A stretch of 50,999 nt of DNA from Arthrobacter liuii (GTDB lineage: Bacteria; Actinomycetota; Actinomycetes; Actinomycetales; Micrococcaceae): positions 1 through 50,999 of the forward strand of contig NZ_BMFW01000024.1 in NCBI RefSeq assembly GCF_014639275.1. The letters run 5' to 3'. Below the pieces are notes generated by a model. The model was given only the letters and a program-made list of their open reading frames with translations, made no database searches and was not told the DNA's origin. Position 1 is the first letter of the stretch. Every line of letters begins with the position of its first letter. The translations under genes and the position numbers were made by a program. This document shows positions 26,289 to 34,486 of this stretch, in pieces.

Positions 26289-26345
26289 CCGTCATCTCGG
26301 CCGACCGGGCCGTCTCGATCCGGGCGGCCCACGAAGGAGCCGAAA

Positions 26346-26456
26346 TTGATCTTCATCACCGCAAAATCCCAGGTCAAACCGGAGCACGCGGAGGCCTGGC
26401 CCGAAATCGCCAAGGACTTCACCGATGCAACCAACGCAGAATGCCCGTTCGGGTGA
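26346..26456 (+). pseudogene. antibiotic biosynthesis monooxygenase (ABM/YgiN-like), N-terminal fragment
   Basis: From TTG 26346 the frame reads LIFITAKSQVKPEHAEAW, PEIAKDFTDATNAE and then stops after CPFG. That is the first strand and helix of small ABM-fold monooxygenases, which normally run to about 95-100 residues and continue EPGCLWF. A GAAGGA site lies upstream, so the 5' end is native and the rest was lost at about 26440. It follows the DUF1097 gene by 57 bases and was probably the last gene of the operon. Confidence 0.7.
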
Positions 26457-26659
26457 CGGCCTGGCGGTCCCGGTAAGATCTCTCAACAAAAACAGCCATT
26501 GAAATGGTGCCGGTTCCTGTGAAAACCATGCGCCACCCCAACGGCCGACAGCTGCTATGTCAGTCGTTTCACCCCGGCCGCGGGGCTGAACGTAGTTCTG
26601 TTGCGAAGGAGAGCCACCCTCACTGGTGATCCGCGACGTGCAGCGGGTCTTAGGGCTGC

Positions 26660-26963
26660 TCTCCCACGGGCCCTCGCCCCTGGGGTAGCAGAACGATGCC
26701 TCCGGTGAATAGAAGCCCCATGTCACCTGAAGTGGGTCCGCAGGACGCAGCGCATAGACGGGATGGGTGGTGGGGTCAAGGAACTCGAAGCTGGTCACCC
26801 CCCAGCCTTCGGCCAGCGGAGCCTGGAAGGGATATATGCCGGTGGTCAATGTTTCTTCGACGCTGGCCAGGTAGCGGAGCTGGCCACGGCGGACGGCGGC
26901 GATGCCACCGCCCACAGCAACGGTCGTCCGAATGATCGGGGCACCGTTGGCTTCCTTTGTGGC
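26660..26963 (-). pseudogene. unidentified gene remnant fused to the thiamine enzyme fragment
   Basis: A protein-like minus-strand frame reads FTATKEANGAPIIRTTVAVG, then RRGQLRYLASVEETLTTGIY, FQAPLAEGWGVTSFEFLDPT and ASFCYPRG before composition becomes random. I do not recognise the family. It has no start codon of its own and begins exactly where the thiamine-enzyme N-terminus breaks off, in another frame. It is evidently the interior or C-terminal part of a once larger gene. Its limits are approximate. Confidence 0.45.
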
Positions 26964-27150
26964 AGTGAATGGTCTCGATCACCGATCCGTGCAGTCCGTC
27001 GAGAACGTCCTGGAAACTCTCGCCGGGTACGACGTGCACCCTCTTGACTCCGTGGGCGAGCAGGCTGTCGACAATGACATGTGCAGCAGTTTTGGACCAG
27101 GATGCTGATCGAAGTGGCCTGGTACTGCGTTCGACCGTCGTTTGGGTCAT
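26964..27150 (-). pseudogene. thiamine diphosphate-dependent enzyme (acetolactate synthase-like), N-terminal fragment
   Basis: From ATG 27150 the frame reads MTQTTVERSTRP..., then SKTAAHVIVDSLLAHGVKRV and HVVPGESFQDVLDGLHGS. These are the first helix, the strand and the catalytic Glu-containing loop (VPGES) of the Pyr domain of acetolactate-synthase-type enzymes. After IETIHCH it runs into unrelated sequence instead of the expected EGGAAYMAE-type continuation. About 60 of some 550 residues survive. Confidence 0.8.
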
Positions 27151-27275
27151 CGTCTGGTGGTGCTTTCTGTCGTTGGTGTCAGGGGCATCGCAGCGGACGT
27201 CGTTCTCTTGTCTTGCCAAGCGGAGTTCGGACGCCTCGCCCCATGCATTGTTCCGTGGTGGAGAGGCTGACGGAA

Positions 27276-27312
27276 AGGCTCCGGGCTTCACAGTGATTGA
27301 AGCCCGGAGCCT
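27276..27312 (-). terminator. perfect 15-bp hairpin downstream of the cupin gene
   Basis: AGGCTCCGGGCTTCA pairs without mismatch with TGAAGCCCGGAGCCT around a 7-base loop. In the direction of the cupin gene (minus strand) it starts 15 bases after the stop codon and is followed by TTTCC, so it is a good intrinsic terminator. It separates the cupin/dehydrogenase remnants from the thiamine enzyme remnant. Confidence 0.8.
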
Positions 27313-27326
27313 TAGATATCCGGTTG

Positions 27327-27767
27327 CTACTTTTCGTTCAGTGGGAGGGGATCGTTCTCAGAATTCACGTGCTCAACAGTGGTGAACACAATTTCGTTGT
27401 CGCCGACATTCTCGATGTCATGCAGCAGGTACTCTCCGGCACCGAAATGGAAGTGGCGGGTTTCTCCCGGCTGATAGGTTACATCGCGGGTGGTGCCGTC
27501 GAAGGTGTGCTGGCGGCTGCGACCGCCGTTGACTGCCGTCCAGAAGTAATCCAGGACATGGCGATGTACGTGCCAGCGCTCACCCGGGGCGAGCCTGATT
27601 TCCCAGACACGGACCCTGTCGTTTTCGCTCAGAAGCTTGGAACCGACGGCACCGTCGAATGCGTGCTCTTCGAACTCCTTTTTCAGTTCGTCGGACCACC
27701 CTTCGAAGTTGGTGCCGATGAGCTCACCGGCGAGGGGAAGATCGGAAAGGAATCGTGTTTCAGTCAT
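27327..27767 (-). CDS. cupin-domain protein
   Basis: 146 aa, apparently intact. A double-stranded beta-helix is suggested by GERWHVHRHVLDYFWTAVNG, whose histidines are a typical cupin metal site, and the later GETRHFHFGAGEYLLHDIENVGD. The start at ATG 27767 (MTETRFLSDLPLAGE) was chosen because the upstream part of the open frame is the end of the neighbouring dehydrogenase remnant in another frame. The two overlap by four bases, so they were once coupled. It lies behind the FAD monooxygenase pseudogene, suggesting a role in aromatic or keto-acid breakdown. Exact reaction unknown. Confidence 0.8.
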   Translation of the reverse strand: MTETRFLSDLPLAGELIGTNFEGWSDELKKEFEEHAFDGAVGSKLLSENDRVRVWEIRLAPGERWHVHRHVLDYFWTAVNGGRSRQHTFDGTTRDVTYQPGETRHFHFGAGEYLLHDIENVGDNEIVFTTVEHVNSENDPLPLNEK

Positions 27768-27970
27768 GCGCTCAGCACCACTTTCAGGGCATCGGTTTCG
27801 GCTGCGTTTTTGAAGATTTTGTAACCCTTTTCCACGTCCGAGAGCTTCAGACGGTGGGCGATCAGGGCCGTAGGGCCAAAGGTTTCTGGGGAAATATCGT
27901 CTGGGATTATCGGGTCTGGGTGGTTGCGCCACTCGGCCTGCCCAGGTCCGAAATAAACGTGAGCCAGCAT
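27764..27970 (-). pseudogene. zinc alcohol dehydrogenase with a large internal deletion
   Basis: The 68-residue frame from ATG 27970 begins MLAHVYFGPGQAEWRNHPDP, the normal first strands of a medium-chain alcohol dehydrogenase. It then passes directly into FGPTALIAHRLKLSDVEKGY, KIFKNAAETDALKVVLSA, the normal C-terminus. About 270-290 residues, including every zinc ligand and the Rossmann fold, are gone, yet the frame is kept. It cannot be an active enzyme. It is flanked by the FAD monooxygenase and cupin genes in the same direction. Confidence 0.88.
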
Positions 27971-28028
27971 GGCTTCCCTCCGAGGTTGTGTTGAAGACTT
28001 GTGCACATAGACGCGGCGCGGGACGGGA

Positions 28029-29218
28029 CTACTGTCCGGGTCCATAGAGGCCGAACCGGAGGTCCGGATCCCCAGGAGTCCACGTGTTTTGAAACTGGGA
28101 GCGTGCACCCATCCTGGTCACTCGGTCGATGAGGTCGCGGCCGACCTGAAGCTGTCCTGGTTCCCACTTGGCCAAGGCTGTTGCGACGTTGTCGTTTTTG
28201 CTCAGAGCCGCGGCTAGGGCCCAGGCGTCTGCGGCTGCTTTGGCGGCAGCGGCCGCGGCGTGCGGGCGGGCGGCGAAGGCGGCGTCACCGATCAGTGCCA
28301 CACGTCCTTGAATCATGCGCGGTGTACGCACGTCCAGTACCGGCTGGATGTATGGCTCGGCGGTGAGATTGACCAGTTCTGCTGCTGCCGGTGCCAGCAG
28401 CTCGGCTGCTGCGGCTTTCATCTCCGTGATGTATCGGTCCTGCACCTGGCCGGGGTGAACGGAGACCGGCCCGGTGAATCCGCGCTTGTCGGTCAGGATT
28501 TCATCAAGCTCGGGGCCTTCCGCGACATTCCGGTACCAGACGTAATTGAGCAGGCGCTTGCCAACTTCGAAGCCGTTGTCCGGGCCCGGGATCGGGTACA
28601 TGCAGATGTGGGTGTCCGGGCCCACCGAGTATGTCAAAGAGCTGCCCAGTAACTCTGCCGTTTCGGGGGAGACGTCGCTTTCCAGAACCGTGCCGCGCCA
28701 GCCGATGTAACCCGAATAGGAGAGGCCGGCGTCGGGGTAAAGGCGCTTCCGCCCTACGGAGGTGATGCCGTCCGCGAAGACCACGAGATCGGCGCGCTCT
28801 GTCCTGCCGCTGACGAAGCGGACATCGACCCCCTCGGGGTCCTGATCGAACCCGACGGCGTATTCGCCCAGGACGTAGCTTTCTCGCCCGAAGTCCGCCA
28901 GCAGCGAGTTGTACATGACACTCCAGGAGCTGTAATGCCACTCGGCCTTCTCTTCGAAGATGACCTTGTTTTCTGCTCCCAGATAGCGGAGGAACTGCGT
29001 GGAAGTGCTGACGTCCTCAGGGGTGATAGTGCTTCGTTCCCTGAACCATCGAAGGGTGTCAGGCTGAAGGACGATGCCGCCTCCACGATTACCCAACTCG
29101 GTGGGCGTCCGTTCGAAGATCGTGACATCAAACCCTTGTTCCTTGAGTAGAAGGCCTGCGGTAAGTCCGCCAATGGACCCCCTAGGACCAGCGCCCGCCT
29201 GCCGGAATGGGTACTCAT
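28029..29218 (-). pseudogene. FAD-dependent aromatic-type monooxygenase, one-base frameshift
   Basis: The native start is ATG 29218 (MSTHSGRRALVLGG). At the C-run 29178-29182 one base is missing. Adding a G to the coding strand restores GGSIGGLTAGLLLKEQGFDV, and then TIFERTPTELGNRGGGIVLQ, the FAD-binding fold of salicylate hydroxylase-like enzymes. The rest (from about 29096) is uninterrupted, with the second FAD motif GRVALIGDAAFAARPHAAAA and about 395 residues in total if repaired. Apart from this base the gene looks sound, so a sequencing error is a real alternative. It leads the minus-strand set monooxygenase, deleted dehydrogenase, cupin. Confidence 0.88.
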
Positions 29219-29523
29219 TGAGTTAGCTCCTTTGCCAATTTCTTGCGTCATCGGTGACCGCAATCGCTACATTCAGTGTTGTCGGTGCAGCAGAGTGGGC
29301 ATAGGTGTGACGAACCATAATTGTGGGCACTCCTATGTGTGGCTGCACAGGTTAATGTCCGAGTGCTTCAGAGTCCTGCCGCCGTGGGGGCTCTCTTGCC
29401 GGGCTGGTTCCTCGTAGAGAAGACCTGGCCCGGGCTCGCTCGCAGGAACGGAATCCAGGCATGCTGTTCTCTACGCTAAGTGGGGAATAGAGCGTCGGTG
29501 ACATGTTAGCGGGATGCAATGCC
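29219..29523. other. intergenic, no gene seen
   Basis: Between the FAD monooxygenase start and the PucR gene stop. Open frames here are short and lack ribosome sites. It must hold the promoter of the monooxygenase; ACACCTATGCCCAC-like and GTGGGCACTCC stretches near 29300-29330 are suggestive, but no clean operator stands out. Confidence 0.4.
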
Positions 29524-31440
29524 TTAGCGGGATGCATTGCCGGTGGTTTTCAGGTGCCAGATCCTGAGGGTCAGATGGTTGTCGAGTTGACGTGTGGCGT
29601 CGAGCCAGTCTTCGCCGAGCAGGAGAGCGATGCGTTCGAGGCGCTGTTTGACGGTGTTGCGGTGGATGAAGAGGCTTTCAGCAGTTCGTGCCAGGTTGTG
29701 GTGTGTTTCCAGGAACGTCCAGGCTGTCCGGGTCAGTTTGGTGTTGTGTTCACTGTCGTGGTCGATGAGCGGCTGGATCTGTGAGTAGAGGCTCTCTTGG
29801 GCTCCGGTGGAGTGGACGGCGGCGAGCAGCAGTCCCAAATGCCCGAGCTGGTCTCCGTCCAGGAGCTCGCCGCGTCGTTCCAGGACCAGCAGGCTGGACA
29901 AGGCTAGTTCAGCCTGATGGTTCGCCCTTTTTACACCGGCCAGTCCGTCGGTAGTGCTGGCGTGTCCGGCGGTGGCGGGAATTCCACTTTCCTTCAGTTT
30001 GGCCATCACCGCTTCGGTGAGGGTTTTGCTGCCGGAGACCAGGACACATATGCGGGATCCTCGGCGGGCGATAAGTGCCTTTGCCGGGCCAAGGCCCTCA
30101 CGGATGGTTTTCTCGACGCGGGCGTAGTCTGCGCCGGCGGAATCGAAGACGGCGACCGTCATTTCTCCGTTGGGCCGTACTCCAAAGCGTGCAGTCCTTT
30201 GCTGGATGAGGTCCAGTGGGACGTCTCGGTCAGAGAGGAGGTCATCGAGGACTTCGAACTGAAGCCGTTGCGCCGAATCGTGTGTGGCCTGGTCAAAGAG
30301 CCGTAGGACTGTGAGGAAGACTGCCAGTCTTTCGGCGATGGAGCGTTGGCTTCCGTTCAGCGGGCCGCGGGCGACGAGGGTGGCCAAATGCTTCGGGCCT
30401 GCTTGGGCTGGGACCAGGACCAGTTCTTCATTATTGGTGACGAAGATGTGTGGGCGCCCGGTGGCCACCGCTTGGGCAACAGTCGATTCGAACGTCGCTT
30501 GCTCACCCGCGCCTCTGAGCAGTGCACCAAGCGGGGCGGTACCCGGATGCAGCGATTCCAGGGGCTCTTCCTGCAGGATGCCGTTAGCAGGATCGAGTAC
30601 CAGTATGTCTGTGCCCAGGATCTGCCGGGAGAGGGCGGCAAATCCTTCAAGGCCGCTCCCGCGGACCACGACCTCAATGAATCGTTCGTCGAGGTCGATG
30701 AGTCTCTGAAGGCCGCCCATCTCTTCGAGCCGGGTGCGGTTTTCGTTTCCCAGCCGTTGCAGGGCGGAGGTGGCTTCCGCGAAGCGCTGCGCATTGTCGA
30801 TCGCGACGGCGGCATGCTTGCCGATCGCATCCACCAGGTCAACGAGCTCCGGCCCGTATACCCGGGGCATCCTGTCCGCGATAAGAAGTGCGCCGATGAC
30901 CTTGCCGTAAAGGTGCAACGGAACCCCGAGTATCGCGCGCACTCCCTCTTTGCCGACGATGTTGTCGATATGCGGCAGATGCGAGATGGCGAGGTCGGTG
31001 AGGTAGTCCTCGGTCTGATACGGCGAGAGCCCGGCTGCGGCTTTCCCCAACACGCCGGTTCCAATCGGCATCCGGATGGTTCGGTAATCCTCAGTGGCAA
31101 CGCCATCGGATTTCCTGATGTACGTCTCGTGTCGTTCGTAGTCGTTAAGACTGATGTACGCCATGTCGCTTCCGGCGAGGATGCGGGTGCGCTTCACGAT
31201 CGCCAGCAAAACCGCCTCAACGTCCCTGATCCCCGTCAGATCCGTCGCGGTGTCATGGAGCGCCCGGAGCAGGTCCTCGCGTTGTCGCCGCTCACGGAGC
31301 CGGGCATTGATGCTCAGGGCAGCCCGTGCTGCGCTGTCGGTTACTTCATGCCTGTCGAGCGCCTCTTGCAACGCCTTCGCCAGGCTTTCATCAGTAATCC
31401 CTGCTTCGATGCGCTCCAGCCATATACCCATGGTCTTCAT
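29524..31440 (-). CDS. PucR/CdaR-type transcriptional regulator with GAF domain
   Basis: About 638 aa. The N-terminal GAF domain (about 60-215) includes GSDMAYISLNDYERHETYIR, AILGVPLHLYGKVIGALLIA and HAAVAIDNAQRF. A middle region with RFGVRPNGEMTVAVFD resembles the GGDEF-like part of CdaR proteins. The C-terminal PucR helix-turn-helix is TAWTFLETHHNLARTAESLF followed by IHRNTVKQRLERI. ATG 31440 is preferred over upstream in-frame starts, as GAGG lies before it. It is divergent from the lactonase gene at 31595 (154-base gap), so it probably controls that operon. The GAF domain is the likely sensor. Confidence 0.9.
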   Translation of the reverse strand: MKTMGIWLERIEAGITDESLAKALQEALDRHEVTDSAARAALSINARLRERRQREDLLRALHDTATDLTGIRDVEAVLLAIVKRTRILAGSDMAYISLNDYERHETYIRKSDGVATEDYRTIRMPIGTGVLGKAAAGLSPYQTEDYLTDLAISHLPHIDNIVGKEGVRAILGVPLHLYGKVIGALLIADRMPRVYGPELVDLVDAIGKHAAVAIDNAQRFAEATSALQRLGNENRTRLEEMGGLQRLIDLDERFIEVVVRGSGLEGFAALSRQILGTDILVLDPANGILQEEPLESLHPGTAPLGALLRGAGEQATFESTVAQAVATGRPHIFVTNNEELVLVPAQAGPKHLATLVARGPLNGSQRSIAERLAVFLTVLRLFDQATHDSAQRLQFEVLDDLLSDRDVPLDLIQQRTARFGVRPNGEMTVAVFDSAGADYARVEKTIREGLGPAKALIARRGSRICVLVSGSKTLTEAVMAKLKESGIPATAGHASTTDGLAGVKRANHQAELALSSLLVLERRGELLDGDQLGHLGLLLAAVHSTGAQESLYSQIQPLIDHDSEHNTKLTRTAWTFLETHHNLARTAESLFIHRNTVKQRLERIALLLGEDWLDATRQLDNHLTLRIWHLKTTGNASR

Positions 31441-31594
31441 ACTTGTGGGCCTCGTCCCTATCTTCCGATCACGGTACAAGATGCATGTGCACCAAGCACA
31501 ACTTTCTCTTCGAACAATAGTCATAAGCGATATAGGTAGCGTGTGGCGCAGCCCATAGTCTCGATGAAACGGATTCCCTACAGAAAGGATCGTC

Positions 31595-32410
31595 ATGGGC
31601 GACGATATGAAACTGCATGTACTCTCCAGCGGGGTGATGGAGACCGATCACACCTGGCTGTTGCTCAAAGGCGGGACAACAATCATGGACCGCAACCACA
31701 AGAGCGCACCTCCGGCCTGGGGTGATTGCCCCACCCACGCGGTGCTCATCGAGCATCCCGAAGGTCGGGTGCTCTGGGACACGGGAGTGCCCCGCGATTG
31801 GGAGACGCGCTGGGCGCCAACAGGGTTCCAGGACTTCTTTCCTGTCAAGGAAGACCCCTCCGGTCCGGGCTACCTTGATTCGGCACTGGCCGAGCTGGAA
31901 CTGGAACCGAGCGACATCGATATCCTGGTCCTTTCGCATCTTCATTTCGACCACGCGGCGAACGCGAAAATGTTCGACAACGGCAAGACCCGGATTATCG
32001 CCAGCATCGATGAAATCGAGGGCGTCAAGGGCATCTCCGGCGCCTTCCAGGGCGCTCACCTGGTTTCGGACTTCGATGGTCTTAACCTGGAACCGGTTGC
32101 CGGCGACGCAGAGATCCTTCCGGGTGTGAGTGTGATCGCCACCCCTGGCCACACCTGGGGCACCATGTCGCTGCAGGTCGATCTTCCCAACGATGGCACC
32201 AAGATCTTCACCTCCGACGCCGTCTATCTCGGAGCCAGCTGGGGTCCGCCCGCTGTCGGCGCCGCGATCGTATGGGACAACCTTAAGTGGCTCGAATCCG
32301 TGGAAAAGCTGCGCGGCATTGCCGAACGCACCAACGCGGATGTCATTTTCGGCCATGATCCGGAGCAGCGAAAAACGCTCAAGTTCGCGCCCGACGGTTA
32401 TTACTCCTAA
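31595..32410 (+). CDS. metallo-beta-lactamase-fold lactonase (N-acyl homoserine/gamma-butyrolactonase family)
   Basis: 271 aa. The two-metal site is [11 protein letters not shown] (H115, H117, D119, H120), the PGHTWGTMS His, the Asp of TSDAVYLG and the final His of FGHDPEQ. The N-terminal segment with [20 protein letters not shown] and the PVKEDPSGP loop matches AHL lactonase/AttM-like proteins. AAAGGA precedes ATG 31595. First gene of an operon with a zinc-ribbon protein and an alcohol dehydrogenase, followed by NIPSNAP and a semialdehyde dehydrogenase. That set makes catabolic opening of a lactone more likely than quorum quenching as such. Confidence 0.88.
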   Translation: MGDDMKLHVLSSGVMETDHTWLLLKGGTTIMDRNHKSAPPAWGDCPTHAVLIEHPEGRVLWDTGVPRDWETRWAPTGFQDFFPVKEDPSGPGYLDSALAELELEPSDIDILVLSHLHFDHAANAKMFDNGKTRIIASIDEIEGVKGISGAFQGAHLVSDFDGLNLEPVAGDAEILPGVSVIATPGHTWGTMSLQVDLPNDGTKIFTSDAVYLGASWGPPAVGAAIVWDNLKWLESVEKLRGIAERTNADVIFGHDPEQRKTLKFAPDGYYS

Positions 32411-32420
32411 GCGGCGGGCC

Positions 32421-32870
32421 ATGATCCTTTACGACGTGAAATGCGCCGACGGCCACCGCTTCGAAGCCGCCCTGCAGTCGATGTTCGACGACACACCGCC
32501 CTGTCGTGAATGCGGCGCTGCGACAGGCAGGGTTCCGGCGGCCGTGAGGCTGTCCGGCACCGCAGACCCTGGTCCCTCCCGCGAACAGATGCCCAACACG
32601 TGGCACGGAATCCGGCGGGGAGACCCGGAGACGGTTCGCGGATGGCATGGGTTGATGTCCAAACGGGAAAAGCTCGAAGAAAAATACCCGGAACTGGCCG
32701 GGGACCGCAGACCCGTCCTCGCCCACGAAGGAGTATTCGCGAACGCCCCCTTGAGAGCTGGAGACCCTCTGGCAAGTCAAGTTGCGGAAGCAACCTTCAA
32801 ACCCGCGGCGCCTCCGCGGAATGGGGCTGGACAAAGTAAACAGACAGACCGAAAAGAAGCGGACAAATGA
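32421..32870 (+). CDS. zinc-ribbon protein, DUF1178/FmdB-like
   Basis: 149 aa. The start MILYDVKCADGHRFEA with C8 and H12, and PPCRECGAATG with C28 and C31, make a probable CxxxH/CxxC zinc site, as in DUF1178/FmdB-type proteins. The rest is charged and rich in Pro, Arg and Lys, probably partly disordered. ATG 32421 lies ten bases after the lactonase stop, and the gene overlaps the alcohol dehydrogenase by ATGA. FmdB-like proteins often sit in amide or lactone catabolic operons without a known reaction; it may be a regulator or assembly factor. Confidence 0.75.
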   Translation: MILYDVKCADGHRFEAALQSMFDDTPPCRECGAATGRVPAAVRLSGTADPGPSREQMPNTWHGIRRGDPETVRGWHGLMSKREKLEEKYPELAGDRRPVLAHEGVFANAPLRAGDPLASQVAEATFKPAAPPRNGAGQSKQTDRKEADK

Positions 32871-33994
32871 AGATCACCGGCGCAGTTCTTGAAGAAATCG
32901 GCCGTCCCCGCCCCTTCAGCGAATCCCGGCCTATCACCATCTCCGAGCTGGAGCTCGGAGACCCCGGGCCCACCGAAATCCTCGTGCGGCTCGAAGCCGC
33001 AGGGATCTGTCACTCGGATTTGAGCGTTGTCGACGGTAACCGGGTTCGCCCAGTCCCCATGCTGCTCGGACACGAAGCGGCAGGACGTGTTGTGGAGGTC
33101 GGCTCGGAAGTCGACGACTTGCGGCCGGGCCAACGTGTGGTCATGTCTTTCCTCCCCAGGTGCGAGCAGTGCGCCAACTGTGCCGAAGATGGCCGGTTGC
33201 CCTGCAGCGAAGGCTCCAAAGCCAACGGTGAAGGTGTCTTGCTGCATGGATCCATGCACCTCACCCGGGACGGCGAGAGAATCTTCCATCACCTCGGCGT
33301 TTCAGGCTTCGCCACCCATGCCGTCGTGGACAGGGCCTCCGCCGTACCTGTCGCGGATGACGTTCCCCCGGATATTGCCGCCGTTCTTGGGTGCGCCGTC
33401 CTTACCGGCGGCGGCGCCGTGCTGAACGCAGCGCGCCCCAAACCTGAAGACAGCATCATGATCGTCGGCCTTGGTGGCGTCGGCATGGCCGCGCTGATCA
33501 CGGCTGTCTCCCAAAGCGTCTCGCGCATCGTCGCCGTGGACACGCTCGAAGAGAAACTAGAGCACGCCCGCCGCCTCGGCGCCCACGAAACCTACACCCC
33601 ACAGCAGGTGCTCGAGCAGGGAATAAAGGCCAAATACGTCATCGAATGCGCGGGTAATCCGAAGGCCTTCGAAACTGCATTTGCCGCAACCGCGGTAGGC
33701 GGAACGACCATCACTGCTGGACTGCCCTCACCGGACGCCCGCGCGCAGATCCCGCCCATGACCATCACCGCCGAAGCCCGGACGATCATCGGCAGCTATC
33801 TCGGATCCGCCGTACCGTCGCGAGACATCCCGAAATATGCCCAGCTCTGGCGGGAGGGAAAGCTACCCGTCGAAGAACTCATCACCACCCGCATCGCCCT
33901 GGCCGATGTCAACCAGGCCATGGACCAGTTGGCTGACGGGAAAGCAGTCCGACAGGTCATCATGTTCAACACCGATCACGACCACGCCAGCTAG
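32867..33994 (+). CDS. zinc alcohol dehydrogenase (class III-like)
   Basis: 375 aa. The catalytic zinc site is GICHSDLSVVDG and GHEAAGRV; the structural zinc loop is LPRCEQCANCAEDGRLPC. The long insertion before the catalytic-domain return (GSKANGEGVLLHGSMHLTRD) is as in class III/glutathione-type dehydrogenases. The Rossmann motif GLGGVGMAALI is followed by VAVDTLEEK, so NAD is the likely cofactor. Coupled by ATGA to the zinc-ribbon gene and two genes after the lactonase. It probably oxidises the hydroxy acid released from a lactone to its semialdehyde; this is inference from context. Confidence 0.9.
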   Translation: MKITGAVLEEIGRPRPFSESRPITISELELGDPGPTEILVRLEAAGICHSDLSVVDGNRVRPVPMLLGHEAAGRVVEVGSEVDDLRPGQRVVMSFLPRCEQCANCAEDGRLPCSEGSKANGEGVLLHGSMHLTRDGERIFHHLGVSGFATHAVVDRASAVPVADDVPPDIAAVLGCAVLTGGGAVLNAARPKPEDSIMIVGLGGVGMAALITAVSQSVSRIVAVDTLEEKLEHARRLGAHETYTPQQVLEQGIKAKYVIECAGNPKAFETAFAATAVGGTTITAGLPSPDARAQIPPMTITAEARTIIGSYLGSAVPSRDIPKYAQLWREGKLPVEELITTRIALADVNQAMDQLADGKAVRQVIMFNTDHDHAS

Positions 33995-34019
33995 AGGGCT
34001 CAGTCCCGGCAAAAACGAC

Positions 34020-34059
34020 ACCGGTCACCGGCAGGTCCCCCCTCCTGCCGGTGGCCGGT
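34020..34059 (+). terminator. 16-bp hairpin between alcohol dehydrogenase and NIPSNAP genes
   Basis: ACCGGTCACCGGCAGG (34020-34035) pairs with CCTGCCGGTGGCCGGT (34044-34059) with a single mismatch and an 8-base loop. No U-run follows. It stands 25 bases after the dehydrogenase stop and 49 before the NIPSNAP start, so it may lower downstream expression or mark an operon boundary. Confidence 0.65.
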
Positions 34060-34108
34060 ATTGGGATGCCACCAGTCCTCTGCGGCCATCAACGACAGGA
34101 AACCGACC

Positions 34109-34432
34109 GTGACATTCGAGCTCCGGACCTACAACGCCGCGGCGGGAAAGATGGGAGCGCTTCTGGAGCGCTTCCGCACCCACACGACCAGGCTTTTCCC
34201 CGTCCACGGCATCCAAGCTATCGGCTACTGGATATCCGACGAAGACCCGGACACCCTGATTTATCTGGTGCGACATGAGGGCGACCCCGAATCAAACTGG
34301 GAAGGGTTTAAAACCGATCCCAGGTGGGTGGCTGCGCGCGCAGCATCCGTCGCGAATGGCGAACTTACCGACAACATCTCATCCCTGTACCTGACCGCCA
34401 CGGATTTTTCGCCGCTTGGCCCCGCACAGTAG
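34109..34432 (+). CDS. NIPSNAP-family protein
   Basis: 107 aa. Starts at GTG 34109 with CAGGAAA upstream; the open frame further upstream lies in the hairpin and is not family-like. The opening VTFELRTYNAAAGKMGALLE and the middle IQAIGYWISDEDPDTLIYLV are the normal NIPSNAP pattern, a ferredoxin-like dimeric alpha/beta barrel fold. ESNWEGFKTDPRW follows. Small NIPSNAP proteins are common beside catabolic dehydrogenases in actinobacteria, but their reaction is not settled. It lies 54 bases before the semialdehyde dehydrogenase gene and is probably co-transcribed with it. Confidence 0.87.
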   Translation: MTFELRTYNAAAGKMGALLERFRTHTTRLFPVHGIQAIGYWISDEDPDTLIYLVRHEGDPESNWEGFKTDPRWVAARAASVANGELTDNISSLYLTATDFSPLGPAQ

Positions 34433-34486
34433 AACAGGGCTCACCGCCGACGACCCACTCCGGTGTCAAGATCTTAGGAGACAACA

